Source: Bacillota bacterium (GTDB lineage: Bacteria; Bacillota; Bacilli; Paenibacillales; Paenibacillaceae). From it: a DNA stretch of 64,000 nucleotides. Positions 25,082-33,360 of this stretch are shown here, in pieces; the stretch's first letter is position 1, and every line of letters starts with the position of its first letter. The translations under genes were made by a program, and so were the position numbers. The notes under the pieces are model-generated. The model worked only from the letters and a program-made list of their open reading frames with translations. It searched no databases and was not told the origin of the DNA. Where the stretch lies: positions 203,967 through 267,966 of the forward strand of contig JAEWAQ010000012.1 in assembly GCA_023391635.1 (NCBI GenBank), read 5' to 3'.

Positions 25082-25110
25082 TTTACAGGGGAACGTTTGT
25101 GCGTTATTAT
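25082..25110 (+). promoter_or_regulatory. Promoter of the GyrI-like gene
   Basis: TTTACA (25082-25087) and TATTAT (25105-25110) have an exact 17-bp spacer. It lies right after the copied rarD terminator and 46 bp before the GyrI-like start. Confidence 0.65.
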
Positions 25111-25156
25111 GGTAATAATTTCTTGATCACTTCTATTTAAGGAGAGATTGCCTGTC

Positions 25157-25666
25157 ATGATTATCGAAACCAAAATCATCGAGAAACCTGCCTTCACCGT
25201 TATTGGGATCAAGGAAACGATTCATTTTGATTCTAGTTTGCCGCCTTCCGAGAACGCGATTGCCAAGCTTTGGGGTCGATTTAACAACCGCATTCCGGAA
25301 ATTCCCGGCCTTCTCGGCTGGCGCAGCTATGGGCTCATGCTTCAAAATCCGGATAACCCGCCTGGCACGCCCTTCGAATATACAGCCGCCGTGCAAATTT
25401 ATCAGGATGGAGCCATCCCCGAGGGCATGATGCGTATCGAAGTGCCGTCCGCGCGCTATATCGTGTTGACTCATCGCGGTCCGCTTGACGGAATTAGCGA
25501 TGCGTTTAAACATTTCTGGGGACATTGGCTTCCGAACAGTCCATACGAATACGACGGAGGCACCCGAACCGGCAAATATGAGTTCGAGTTTTATGACCAG
25601 CGCTATACTCAGGCGACTGACCCGAATTCCGAAATTGATCTGTACTTCCCCATTCGTGCGAAGTAA
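25157..25666 (+). CDS. GyrI-like/AraC-effector-binding domain protein
   Basis: This stand-alone effector-binding domain of 169 aa resembles the C-terminal domain of AraC-type drug sensors and GyrI/SbmC. It opens IIETKIIEKPAFTVIGIKE, contains LLGWRSYGLM and MRIEVPSARYIVLTHRGPLD, and ends with FEFYDQR and IDLYFPIRAK. AAGGAG is 10 bp upstream of the ATG at 25157; the TTG at 25148 is too close. Such proteins bind small hydrophobic molecules and may be sensors or scavengers. It is related in fold to the C-terminal half of the AraC regulator at 13475-14842. Confidence 0.87.
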   Translation: MIIETKIIEKPAFTVIGIKETIHFDSSLPPSENAIAKLWGRFNNRIPEIPGLLGWRSYGLMLQNPDNPPGTPFEYTAAVQIYQDGAIPEGMMRIEVPSARYIVLTHRGPLDGISDAFKHFWGHWLPNSPYEYDGGTRTGKYEFEFYDQRYTQATDPNSEIDLYFPIRAK

Positions 25667-25697
25667 CCTAAACCTGCGAAGCACGGGTGCGACTGAT

Positions 25698-26094
25698 TCA
25701 TATCCAATCACCGTCCTGCGGTATGCGGACTTGATCGAGCAAGCCTTCCGAGGCAAGTCTTGTCCGCAACACGTCCCGGGTAACATGGCAATGGTTGATT
25801 GCATCCATATGAACCGCAACAACCCGGGTATAGGGGGCGTAGCGGATAAGTTTCATCACGTCGTATTCATCCATCGTGATTGCATCGCCGACGACGAATC
25901 TCGCCCCACCCGCGTTAACGATCGTCATATTGGGGCTATAGGTATCGAGTGCAATCCTCACCTCCTCACACCAGATCGTATCTCCTGTTATGTATAGTGT
26001 AGGCTCCCCTTGCGATTGAAAGACAATCGATCAGAAAGGTCGCACCTGCATACTCCAACCATAAAGTCGCATGACGGATAAGTTGAATTTTCAT
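25698..26094 (-). pseudogene. Internally deleted MBL-fold metallo-hydrolase gene
   Basis: On the minus strand, ATG 26094, 6 bp after AAGGGGAGA, starts MKIQLIRHATLWLEYAGATF and LID, the normal N-terminus of a small MBL-fold hydrolase. The central part with the HxHxDH metal site is missing. After a frame change near 26022 the C-terminal half resumes (GEPTLYITGDTIW, NAGGARFVVGDAITMDEYD, VVAVHMDAINHC, LLDQVRIPQDGDWI) and stops at 25698. About 125 of an expected ~260 residues survive. Only the distal part forms an open frame. Confidence 0.8.
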
Positions 26095-26220
26095 TGGATT
26101 CTCCCCTTGAATCGTTCATCTGTGATAACCTTAATGATAATACGGCCCCGGAGCTTGATACATAACTTGATGATTGAAATTGGCCGGAATTACTTTCAAT
26201 GTGAAAAGAGAGGATGTCAC

Positions 26221-26313
26221 GTGTCAGGCCAAGCGATTGACGATATCGATCTCAAGATTTTACAAGTACTGCTCGACAACGCACTCTATTCATTGATGTA
26301 TGAAAAAAAGTAG
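26221..26313 (+). pseudogene. Truncated Lrp/AsnC-family regulator
   Basis: GTG 26221, 7 bp after AGAGAGG, starts a 30-codon frame whose DDIDLKILQVLLDNA segment is the first helix of Lrp/AsnC DNA-binding domains. It then breaks off (LYSLMYEKK, stop) before the second and third helices. It is divergent from the broken MBL gene, a common regulator/target arrangement, suggesting both decayed together. The SDR gene begins 22 bp later. Confidence 0.65.
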
Positions 26314-26335
26314 AATAAGAGGAGCTGAAATCGAA

Positions 26336-27169
26336 ATGAGCATATTCCAGAGCAAAATTTGCCTTGTCACGGGCGGCGGGTCGGGGCTTGGCAGGTCTCT
26401 ATGCTGTCTGTTGGCAGACAAAGGAGCGGTCGTTACGGTTGCCGACTTGAATGAAGAAGCGGCGTCATCGGTTGTGCGGGAAATTACGGATCAAGGAGGG
26501 CAAGCCGTTGCGGCTTGCGTAGATGTGGCGGATTCTGAATCGATGCAAAGACTCGTTGACGATGCAGTGGAACGGTACGGGAAGCTGGACTTCATGTTCA
26601 ACAATGCCGGAATCACCGTTATCGGCGAGTTTCGGGACTTGCCGCTTGATGAAGTGAAGAAGGTGCTGGACGTCAATTTATCCGGTGCCCTTCATGGATC
26701 CTATTCTGCCTACCGGGTGATGGCTCGGCAAGGGTTCGGGCATATCGTCAACACCGCTTCCGGCTTTGGGCTTGCCCCGGGCCCGACCAATCTGCCGTAT
26801 GTCATGTCCAAATTCGGGATTGTCGGTCTATCGGAGACAATGCGTCTTGAAGGGCTTGACTTGGGAGTTCGAGTGAGCACGGTCTGTCCGGGTTACATCC
26901 ATACCTCGCTCATTGATCGATTGCGTACTTACAATGCCGATGCCAAGGATGTCATCGCCACCATTCCGGTGGCCATGGTGAAGCCTGACGATGCGGCGCG
27001 GCTTGTATTGCAAGGCGTCGAGAAGAACCGCGCCATCATCAAATTCCCGTCGTATGTCGGTTTGCTTACGTTCTTATATCGGTTCGTACCAAGCCTGTTT
27101 GCAAAACAATCGCTAAAGACGATCCGGGATTTCCGTAAGATCCGTAAAGAAGGTAACGGATTGCGATAA
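26336..27169 (+). CDS. Short-chain dehydrogenase/reductase (SDR)
   Basis: This 277-aa oxidoreductase is full length: TGGGSGLG cofactor motif near residue 12, NNAGITV, catalytic Ser in NTASGFG, and Tyr-Lys in LPYVMSKFG. The extended C-terminus (LLTFLYRFVP, then FRKIRKEGNGLR) resembles the long SDR form of lipid or retinol-type dehydrogenases with a hydrophobic tail. The AGAGGAG site lies 11 bp before the ATG at 26336. A truncated near-identical copy lies at 11775-12083. The substrate is unknown. Confidence 0.92.
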   Translation: MSIFQSKICLVTGGGSGLGRSLCCLLADKGAVVTVADLNEEAASSVVREITDQGGQAVAACVDVADSESMQRLVDDAVERYGKLDFMFNNAGITVIGEFRDLPLDEVKKVLDVNLSGALHGSYSAYRVMARQGFGHIVNTASGFGLAPGPTNLPYVMSKFGIVGLSETMRLEGLDLGVRVSTVCPGYIHTSLIDRLRTYNADAKDVIATIPVAMVKPDDAARLVLQGVEKNRAIIKFPSYVGLLTFLYRFVPSLFAKQSLKTIRDFRKIRKEGNGLR

Positions 27170-27272
27170 TTTATAAACATTATGACGGATATGGTAGACA
27201 AAGTTACCGATTGCTCGGTGTGAGCTCTAGAGCTTGAATTTTTCGGAATATTCGTATTGGGGAGATCCGGTT

Positions 27273-28007
27273 ATGAAACAAAACAAATATGATGATGCAG
27301 GATTCTTTGAGAAATATAGTCAAATGCCTCGTTCGCTCGGCGGATTGGATGCTGCCGGTGAATGGACCACCTTTCGTGCGTTGCTTCCTGAATTGCACGA
27401 TAAGAAAGTGCTTGATCTTGGCTGCGGCTTTGGTTGGCATTGCCGCTATGCGCGTGAACGTCAGGCAAGGTCGGTTGTGGGTGTAGACCTCTCGGAGAAT
27501 ATGTTAGAACGCGCAAAAGCTATGACCGACGACTCACAGATCGAGTATCGACATCTCGCTATCGAAGATATCGACTTTTCCGAAGGGGAATTCGATGTGG
27601 CGATAAGTTCTCTTGCGTTCCACTATGCAGATCGCTTCGATATCATTTGCCAAAAAGTTTACCGTTTCCTTGCGCCAAGGGGTACTTTCGTGTTCTCCGT
27701 CGAACATCCGATCTTCACTGCACTTGCCGCACAAGACTGGTATTACGGCCCGCAAGGCGAGAAGCTTCATTGGCCTGTCGACAACTACCATGATGAAGGT
27801 TCACGGGAGGCAAAGTTTTTAGTCAATGATGTCATCAAGTATCATCGCACCGTCGCCACCTATGTTAATACTTTAATTGACTCCGGCTTTAGAATTATGA
27901 AGCTTTCCGAACTTCAACCGTCCCAAGAAATGCTGGACAACAACCCGGCCTGGCAAGAAGAAGTGCGTCGCCCGATGTTCTTATTGATTGCGGCATCCAA
28001 AAGTTAG
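27273..28007 (+). CDS. Class I SAM-dependent methyltransferase
   Basis: This 244-aa protein contains the SAM-binding motif I VLDLGCGFGWHCRYA, the acidic motif II residue in VVGVDLSENML, and later motifs around IDFSEGEFDVAISSLAFHY. GGGGAGA precedes the ATG at 27273; the longer frame from 27234 is unsupported. It is of the UbiE/Methyltransf_11 type. The substrate is unknown; such genes often accompany resistance or secondary-metabolite loci. It is convergent with the glycosyltransferase operon. Confidence 0.9.
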   Translation: MKQNKYDDAGFFEKYSQMPRSLGGLDAAGEWTTFRALLPELHDKKVLDLGCGFGWHCRYARERQARSVVGVDLSENMLERAKAMTDDSQIEYRHLAIEDIDFSEGEFDVAISSLAFHYADRFDIICQKVYRFLAPRGTFVFSVEHPIFTALAAQDWYYGPQGEKLHWPVDNYHDEGSREAKFLVNDVIKYHRTVATYVNTLIDSGFRIMKLSELQPSQEMLDNNPAWQEEVRRPMFLLIAASKS

Positions 28008-28079
28008 GGAGTTATCCTGTGTTTCTTGCTGCATGAGTGGCAGCTTGCAAAACAAGAGCAAAGAGCAAACGAAGATGGC

Positions 28080-28955
28080 TTACATCGTGTATAAATTATG
28101 AATCCTCCCCTGGTTGACGGCCTCCCTATAGTACACATTGCTTTCGAAGACGTTGCGATGCTCTTGGGCGAATGCCATGAAGTCTGATACGTACTCGGGT
28201 TTAAATTTCAGGAATGCAATGATGTTTGTTGCCACCGCGTATTCGATTTCTTGTCGAAAATGCGGATTAGCCAACGCAAGCAGTCGTTCCCAAGCACGAA
28301 CAACGCCTAATGTGTTAACATGGTTGCTGTTCGTAATGGAACCGGAACGTACTTTGTAGTAATAAAGGGGTTTATCCACATAAGCAGGCGATTCGGCGTA
28401 TGACAGCAATATAGGAATGGTTGCAAGGTCTTCATACCAACCGTCTGGGTACATTAGATGACGAAACAGGCTTTTCTTAATTAATTTATTGCAGGAAAAA
28501 GCGGCGTCAGTCGAGTGCAAAACCGCTTGCCGATGGTTGAATGACGTGCCTGTAAAGCCTCTAAGAAGGAATCTCTGGCCTTCCTTTTGAATCTCGACAT
28601 AATCGCAGAGAATAAAGTCATGTCCTTTGGAGGCCGCCTTATACAATTTTTTATACATTTCGGGATCTGCCCAATCGTCGGAATCGACGAAGCCTAAATA
28701 TTCCCCTCTGGCATGTTGAATGCCGGTGTTGCGCGCGATCCCAGGCCCTTCATTTTCTTTGATAATCGGGATGATTATGTCCTTATATTGGTTATGGTAC
28801 TCGAGGATGAGCTCCTTGGCGTCATCAGGGGACCCGTCGTCGACCACGATGATTTCAAGTTCCTTAAAGGATTGCCGCAATAAGGCGTTCAAGCAAGTTT
28901 TCAGCTGATCCTTCGTGTTGTACACAGGCACGACAACAGAAATTTTAGGTTTCAT
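28080..28955 (-). CDS. Family 2 glycosyltransferase
   Basis: This 291-aa GT-A-fold enzyme has the N-terminal ISVVVPVYNTKDQLKTCLNA and nucleotide-binding IIVVDDGSPDD, a DxD-type metal motif in GFVDSDDWADPEMYKKLY, and an acceptor-side LMYPDGWYEDLATIPIL. No membrane segments are seen. It overlaps the GT8 stop by 4 bp (ATGA), so the two are co-translated. It probably adds a sugar to a cell-surface polymer or glycolipid. The sugar and acceptor are not predictable. Confidence 0.93.
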   Translation of the reverse strand: MKPKISVVVPVYNTKDQLKTCLNALLRQSFKELEIIVVDDGSPDDAKELILEYHNQYKDIIIPIIKENEGPGIARNTGIQHARGEYLGFVDSDDWADPEMYKKLYKAASKGHDFILCDYVEIQKEGQRFLLRGFTGTSFNHRQAVLHSTDAAFSCNKLIKKSLFRHLMYPDGWYEDLATIPILLSYAESPAYVDKPLYYYKVRSGSITNSNHVNTLGVVRAWERLLALANPHFRQEIEYAVATNIIAFLKFKPEYVSDFMAFAQEHRNVFESNVYYREAVNQGRIHNLYTM

Positions 28956-29749
28956 TCGTCGTCATCTTCGTTCCACTGGGACAGTTGCAAATATTTGAAA
29001 TATTTCTTGTTAAAGCGAATATCGGAGTTCCATGGTTTGTACCAACCGCAGAAATGTATGATCGCCGGCTTGATATGTGGAAGCGGGTCCCAGTGGTACG
29101 TCGTATAATTCCATTTGTAATCCAGAGGGAGCCAGTCGTTCAACAGCACGGCGTTCAATGCGTCTTGATCCATGTAAGTCAGATTAGGATGAAGTTGTAG
29201 GTACTCTACGAGTCGATTGGAAACGTCCGTCTCCCTCCACCGTTCAAGATTCAACAATAATACGCCTGCATTGAAATAGGGAGCGTCTGTCGGCATCCCT
29301 AACTCTTCCATCAATCTTTCTTTCTTATCCCATCCGAAGAGGACTGATTCGTCAACCGCGCCCAAAGCATGGTTTTCCACATTGACGTCCCATAATTCGC
29401 TGATGTCTTTTCGAACGATGAGATCGCAGTCCAAATATAACGCCTTCTTAATTGTATTATCCAGCAATGTAGGGAGAAAGATTCGAAAGTAGGTTTCCTT
29501 AGTAATGTAACCGATTGTCGAGTCTTCGGGGAGGGCTTCCTTCAGCGAAGTAGCCGGTGTGAGGAACACAATTTCCTTCTTATATCTGCCTACGACCCTA
29601 TTCAGTTTGCGTTTGTTGTCCGCCGATATGTTTCCATCGATAATATAGATATTTATGGCATCCCTATTTTTTGTTTTTTTCAAAAGCGAGGTTAACATGA
29701 CGCCCAGATGTTGCGCGTATTCGTCGTTTGTCGTGCTCACGATAATCAA
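28952..29749 (-). CDS. Family 8 glycosyltransferase (LgtC/glycogenin-like)
   Basis: This 265-aa enzyme has the GT8 nucleotide-sugar motif KKALYLDCDLIVRKDISELW (DxD metal site), YFNAGVLLLNLERWRE, YMDQDALNAVL and the C-terminal HFCGWYKPWN. I place the start at TTG 29749 because AAAGGGGGG lies 5 bp upstream and the protein then opens IIVSTTNDEYAQHLGVML, the usual GT8 start; ATG codons at 29779 and 29800 give longer but less plausible forms. It is the first gene of the operon with the GT2 enzyme and probably uses UDP-glucose or UDP-galactose. Confidence 0.9.
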   Translation of the reverse strand: MIIVSTTNDEYAQHLGVMLTSLLKKTKNRDAINIYIIDGNISADNKRKLNRVVGRYKKEIVFLTPATSLKEALPEDSTIGYITKETYFRIFLPTLLDNTIKKALYLDCDLIVRKDISELWDVNVENHALGAVDESVLFGWDKKERLMEELGMPTDAPYFNAGVLLLNLERWRETDVSNRLVEYLQLHPNLTYMDQDALNAVLLNDWLPLDYKWNYTTYHWDPLPHIKPAIIHFCGWYKPWNSDIRFNKKYFKYLQLSQWNEDDDE

Positions 29750-30024
29750 TCGAGTCCCCCCTTTGTAAATATGTAGCATTCCATCATACGCCGGAAGCAC
29801 AGGGGATGACTGGATGCATGTCTAAACGGAAAGGGTTTCGCTCGGGGGCGCGATTTCGATTTCCATCACTTGTAGCCCTAAAAAGCTGGACTTATAAGAG
29901 AGACCAATCAATTAGAAGGCCAATGGCTGAAATTCATTAATGTGTCTACTTACGTCGGAGGCAGTAACGATTCTCATGTGTATTTCCAGCGGATGGGGTT
30001 GGGTATAGGGTGTAGGCTACACGC
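29750..30024. other. Intergenic region between divergent GT and ABC-F loci
   Basis: No gene is evident in this 275-bp stretch. It should hold the promoter of the minus-strand GT operon, but no strong -35/-10 pair stands out. An open frame enters from 29942 but has no ribosome-binding site or family features before 30089. Confidence 0.5.
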
Positions 30025-30054
30025 TTGCCGAAAACTAATTAGCTATAGTATAGT
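30025..30054 (+). promoter_or_regulatory. Candidate promoter of the ABC-F leader transcript
   Basis: TTGCCG (30025-30030) and TATAGT (30049-30054) are 18 bp apart. Transcription from about 30061 would give a leader of roughly 270 nt before the ABC-F start codon. Confidence 0.45.
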
Positions 30055-30088
30055 TGGAGTTAAGTATGTAAAGGGAGGTGAAGGTAGG

Positions 30089-30232
30089 ATGAATCGGGAG
30101 TGTGTGAATAATCAAGTTAGCCGGCTGCCCATCGCGATGGCTGGCATCGTTCATGGTTATAAGCAAGACGGGAGAAGTCCGTCCATTTTTAACCATACGA
30201 TTTCACAACTCGCGAAAAGACTCCTACCTTAA
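30089..30232 (+). CDS. Small upstream ORF (47 aa), putative leader peptide
   Basis: ATG 30089 has a very strong ribosome-binding site (AGGGAGGTGA, 6 bp spacing) and starts a 47-codon frame (MNRECVNNQVSRLPIAMAGI to QLAKRLLP) with no recognisable domain. It lies in the leader of the ABC-F gene and ends 23 bp before a perfect terminator hairpin. The arrangement (strong uORF, terminator, ABC-F gene) matches translation-dependent attenuators known upstream of other ABC-F resistance genes. Its last codons (CTC CTA CCT) overlap bases that could pair with the 5' arm of the terminator. Function as a sensor is inference; it may also be an unrelated small protein. Confidence 0.6.
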   Translation: MNRECVNNQVSRLPIAMAGIVHGYKQDGRSPSIFNHTISQLAKRLLP

Positions 30233-30254
30233 CCTGAACGGATCGAAACGGATC

Positions 30255-30287
30255 GGGCGTAGGGAATTTTCCCTGCGTCCTTTTTTA
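30255..30287 (+). terminator. Terminator in the ABC-F leader (putative attenuator)
   Basis: GGGCGTAGGGAA (30255-30266) pairs along all 12 positions (two G-U) with TTCCCTGCGTCC (30269-30280), followed by six T's. It lies between the small ORF and the ABC-F gene. TCCTAC near the end of the uORF could pair with GTAGGG of the 5' arm, giving a possible anti-terminator. Confidence 0.85.
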
Positions 30288-30329
30288 TTGGGCTAAGACG
30301 GGTAGGGTCTCGCACTAGGAGGAACCCGC

Positions 30330-32249
30330 TTGTTAACAATAAATTGTCAAAACGTAAAGAAATATAACGCTGCCCAGCTCGTCTTGGAAAATGTGACCTT
30401 CGAACTGCATCACGGTGAAAAAGCAGGGCTTGTCGGTCGCAACGGGTGCGGCAAGACCACTCTGCTGCGCATGATCGCCAAGCTGGACAGACCGGACGAA
30501 GGAATGTTGGCTGTTCGAAAGATTGCGCGTATCGGTTATCTTCAGCAAATACCGGATTTGGAAGCCGGCACTACAGTCCTGGAAGTGCTGGTGACCGGGT
30601 TCCGAGAACTGCTCAAGTATCGAGAACGGATGACAGTTCTCGAATCGGCGATGTCATCGCCGGATCTGATTCCGGAACGTTTAGAGGCCTTGCTTATAGA
30701 GTATGCGGAGTTGCAAGAGCGCTACGAGCGAGACGGGGGCTATGAGCTCGACGCCCGGATAGATCAGATTGCAGATGGCTTACGCATTCCTCGGGCATGG
30801 TATTCCCGGATATACGATTCTTTGTCTGGAGGCGAGAAAACAAAAGTAGGTCTCGCTTCGCAGCTGCTGATGGAGCCCGAACTTTTGCTTCTCGACGAAC
30901 CGACGAATCACCTTGATATGACTGCGGTGGAGTGGCTGGAGGAATTTCTGCAGAAATACAGAGGAGCTTGCCTGGTTGTTTCCCATGACCGCTACTTTCT
31001 CGACAGAGTCGTTACAAAGATCGTGGAGCTTGAGGACGGCGAATCGACCGTGTTCCATACGAACTACACTCAATATGTGAAGGAGAAGGAAGAACTGCTT
31101 CTCCGGCAGTTCGATGATTACCAGGAGCAACAGAAGAAGATCAAGAAAATGCGGGAGACCATTAAGCAGTTGATGGAATGGGGGAGAATCGGCGATAACG
31201 GGAAGTTTTTCCGGAGGGCGGCCAGCATGCAGAAAGCGATAGACCGAATGGAGAAACTGAAACGTCCCGCAATCCATCGCAGGGAATCGGAGTTCGAGCT
31301 TCGGCCTTCCGAGCGGTCCGGGAAACAAGTCGTCATCCTCGATGGCGTGAAGAAGCAATACGGATCGAAAACCGTTCTGGCAGGAATAACGGGAGAGCTT
31401 CACTATGGCGAGAAAGTGGTGCTGAACGGAGATAACGGCTCAGGAAAGTCGACTCTTCTGAAGATTATGCTTGGAGAGGTCTCCGCGGACGGTGGGGAAG
31501 CGCGACTCGGCGCTCAAGTCGAGGTCGGTTATCTCGCTCAGCAGCAGATTCCGGATAATCCGGAACAGTCCGTATTGGACTACTACCGAGGGGGAACCAG
31601 GCTAGAGGAAGGTGAAGCCCGTAACCGATTGGCTGCTTACCTTTTCTACGGCACTGACGTGTTCAAGCCTGTTCGTATGCTCTCAGGCGGAGAATGGACT
31701 CGTCTAAGGTTAGCGTTGCTAGTGCATAGGAAGCCTAACCTGCTCATCCTGGACGAACCAACTAACCACATGGACATCGCGTCGAGGGAGGCGCTTGAGG
31801 AAGCGTTGGAGGGTTATTCGGGTACGATTCTGATCGTGACCCACGACCGGTATCTCATGAACCGTCTGGCACAGAAGATATGGGAGCTGAATCGAGGTCG
31901 TCTTGCGGTTTATCTGGGCGGCTTTGATGAATATAAGGCGAAAAGCCGACGCAGGATGGTTGTGTCAGTCGAGGAGGATGCGGAAGAGCGGGGCCGATCG
32001 CGGTCGGAACCGAATCGAACGTCGTCGGTCGCAGTCCGAAGAGGGAAGGATGGTCAGCACATCAGGAAGCTGGAAGAGGAGATCGAAGTGGCGGAACGAC
32101 GGCTTGCAGAGCTTGAAGCCGCGCTAGGTGAACTGGGGCAAGACACGGAGGCGGTGTCCCGCTTGGAGAGGTGCTGGACGGAAAGAGAGGCTCTTCGAGA
32201 ACAACTGGATCACCTGATGGAGCAATGGATGGAGGAACAGGGGGAATAG
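30330..32249 (+). CDS. ABC-F family ATPase (ribosome-protection type candidate)
   Basis: This 639-aa soluble protein has two ABC cassettes and no membrane segments. First cassette: Walker A GRNGCGKT at 36-43, signature SLSGGEKTKVGL near 165, Walker B LLLLDEPTNHLD near 185. Second: NGSGKST, LSGGEWTRLRL, LLILDEPTNHMD. The charged, helical linker between cassettes (~residues 245-315) is the ABC-F P-site tRNA-interaction motif region, and a coiled coil closes the protein. The start is TTG at 30330, 7 bp after AGGAGG. ABC-F proteins act on the ribosome; some protect it from antibiotics. The leader suggests inducible resistance, but housekeeping members look alike. Confidence 0.93.
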   Translation: MLTINCQNVKKYNAAQLVLENVTFELHHGEKAGLVGRNGCGKTTLLRMIAKLDRPDEGMLAVRKIARIGYLQQIPDLEAGTTVLEVLVTGFRELLKYRERMTVLESAMSSPDLIPERLEALLIEYAELQERYERDGGYELDARIDQIADGLRIPRAWYSRIYDSLSGGEKTKVGLASQLLMEPELLLLDEPTNHLDMTAVEWLEEFLQKYRGACLVVSHDRYFLDRVVTKIVELEDGESTVFHTNYTQYVKEKEELLLRQFDDYQEQQKKIKKMRETIKQLMEWGRIGDNGKFFRRAASMQKAIDRMEKLKRPAIHRRESEFELRPSERSGKQVVILDGVKKQYGSKTVLAGITGELHYGEKVVLNGDNGSGKSTLLKIMLGEVSADGGEARLGAQVEVGYLAQQQIPDNPEQSVLDYYRGGTRLEEGEARNRLAAYLFYGTDVFKPVRMLSGGEWTRLRLALLVHRKPNLLILDEPTNHMDIASREALEEALEGYSGTILIVTHDRYLMNRLAQKIWELNRGRLAVYLGGFDEYKAKSRRRMVVSVEEDAEERGRSRSEPNRTSSVAVRRGKDGQHIRKLEEEIEVAERRLAELEAALGELGQDTEAVSRLERCWTEREALREQLDHLMEQWMEEQGE

Positions 32250-32351
32250 CCGGCGTTTAGAAAAAGAGGCTGTCCAATAAGAGACGTCAGCATCAGCCAG
32301 GACGCTCGCGAGTATACGGAGTTAGACGGATCAATGAGAAGGTTCATATGC

Positions 32352-33230
32352 TTATAGCGACTTGAACTCTCGGATGATGACATCGATCACATGCTTTCCC
32401 CATTTTGAGGCTTCTGAGCTTGATTCATTCCCGGCGTAGGTGATAAGTGCTTTCCACAAGGCCCAACCGCGTGCGCGATTAACAGTATCCTGTTCAAAGT
32501 TCATGCGTCTCAGGAATACGTCTCGACTAGCATCATCGAAAAAATTCCATGCCATCACAAGATCGCTGGAGGGGTCGCCAACGCCCATAGTTCCGAAATC
32601 AATGACGCCGCACAGTCGCCCATTTTGCACAAGCAGGTTGCCTACTGCTACGTCACCATGGAGCCATAACGGTGCAGATTGATATCTCGTCGTAAGGGCA
32701 AGCTCCCATACTTCCGTTAAGAGCTTTTGATTAAATTGTCCGGATAGCTTGTCAATAACCGACCTTGTATCTTGATCGTAAACCGCCAAGTTTCCCCCGC
32801 GATGAAAGTTTTGAATACCTGATGGTATGCCGTGACTTGCATCGATCGCTTGTAGTTCCTTTAGAAATCCCGCAAGATCTTCGGCAAATCCGTTTAAATC
32901 GAGTATGTTGGAATGCGTGACGGTATCGCCTTCAATCCATCGATTGACGGACCATGGAAGGGGATATTCATTCGTCGGCTCGCCTTGTGCAACGGGGACC
33001 GGAATAGGCAAGGACAGAAGAGGCATGAAAATAGGGAGCCAGGTCAGTTCCTTCTCAACCGCCGAGGCGTAACGTTCATGGCTGGGCAGGCGAACCGTCA
33101 TCTCGCTTCCCAGCCGATAGGTACGGTTATCGTGTCCGCTTTTTTCTACGGGTACGATCTCTAAGTCCTTCCACTTGGGGAATTGAATTTTGATTAATTG
33201 ACGAACGACTTCAGTAGTAATTTTAATCAT
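32352..33230 (-). CDS. Aminoglycoside phosphotransferase-family kinase
   Basis: This 292-aa APH-fold protein has the catalytic loop LWLHGDVAVGNLLVQNG (HxDxxxxN) and the metal-binding VIDFGTMGVGDPSSDLVMAW, with an N-lobe VPVEKSGHDNRTYRL. The ATG at 33230 follows AGGAAAGGG by about 8 bp; the 19 codons upstream are unlikely to be translated. It belongs to the broad APH/choline kinase clan, and aminoglycoside, macrolide or metabolite kinases are all possible. It is convergent with the ABC-F gene, and the vicinity is rich in resistance-like genes. Confidence 0.88.
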   Translation of the reverse strand: MIKITTEVVRQLIKIQFPKWKDLEIVPVEKSGHDNRTYRLGSEMTVRLPSHERYASAVEKELTWLPIFMPLLSLPIPVPVAQGEPTNEYPLPWSVNRWIEGDTVTHSNILDLNGFAEDLAGFLKELQAIDASHGIPSGIQNFHRGGNLAVYDQDTRSVIDKLSGQFNQKLLTEVWELALTTRYQSAPLWLHGDVAVGNLLVQNGRLCGVIDFGTMGVGDPSSDLVMAWNFFDDASRDVFLRRMNFEQDTVNRARGWALWKALITYAGNESSSEASKWGKHVIDVIIREFKSL

Positions 33231-33360
33231 TTTTGTCGCCCTTTCCTTACAACTTGATGGATCGTTATCGTGCATGGAGCCTAACAATTCCGTGTATTTC
33301 GAAGCTGTTCACTGGATATCCTAACATAGGTTCCCAATAGATCACAAAGGAATGAGTCTG

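Noticed and set aside
24798..25115. A 105-codon frame across the rarD copy
   Set aside because: It is out of frame with the rarD protein and is shared with the shadow frame at 743-1501; it reflects the duplicated DNA, not a gene.
29942..30088. Extension of the leader ORF to 29942
   Set aside because: There is no ribosome-binding site at 29942, while the internal ATG at 30089 has an excellent one.
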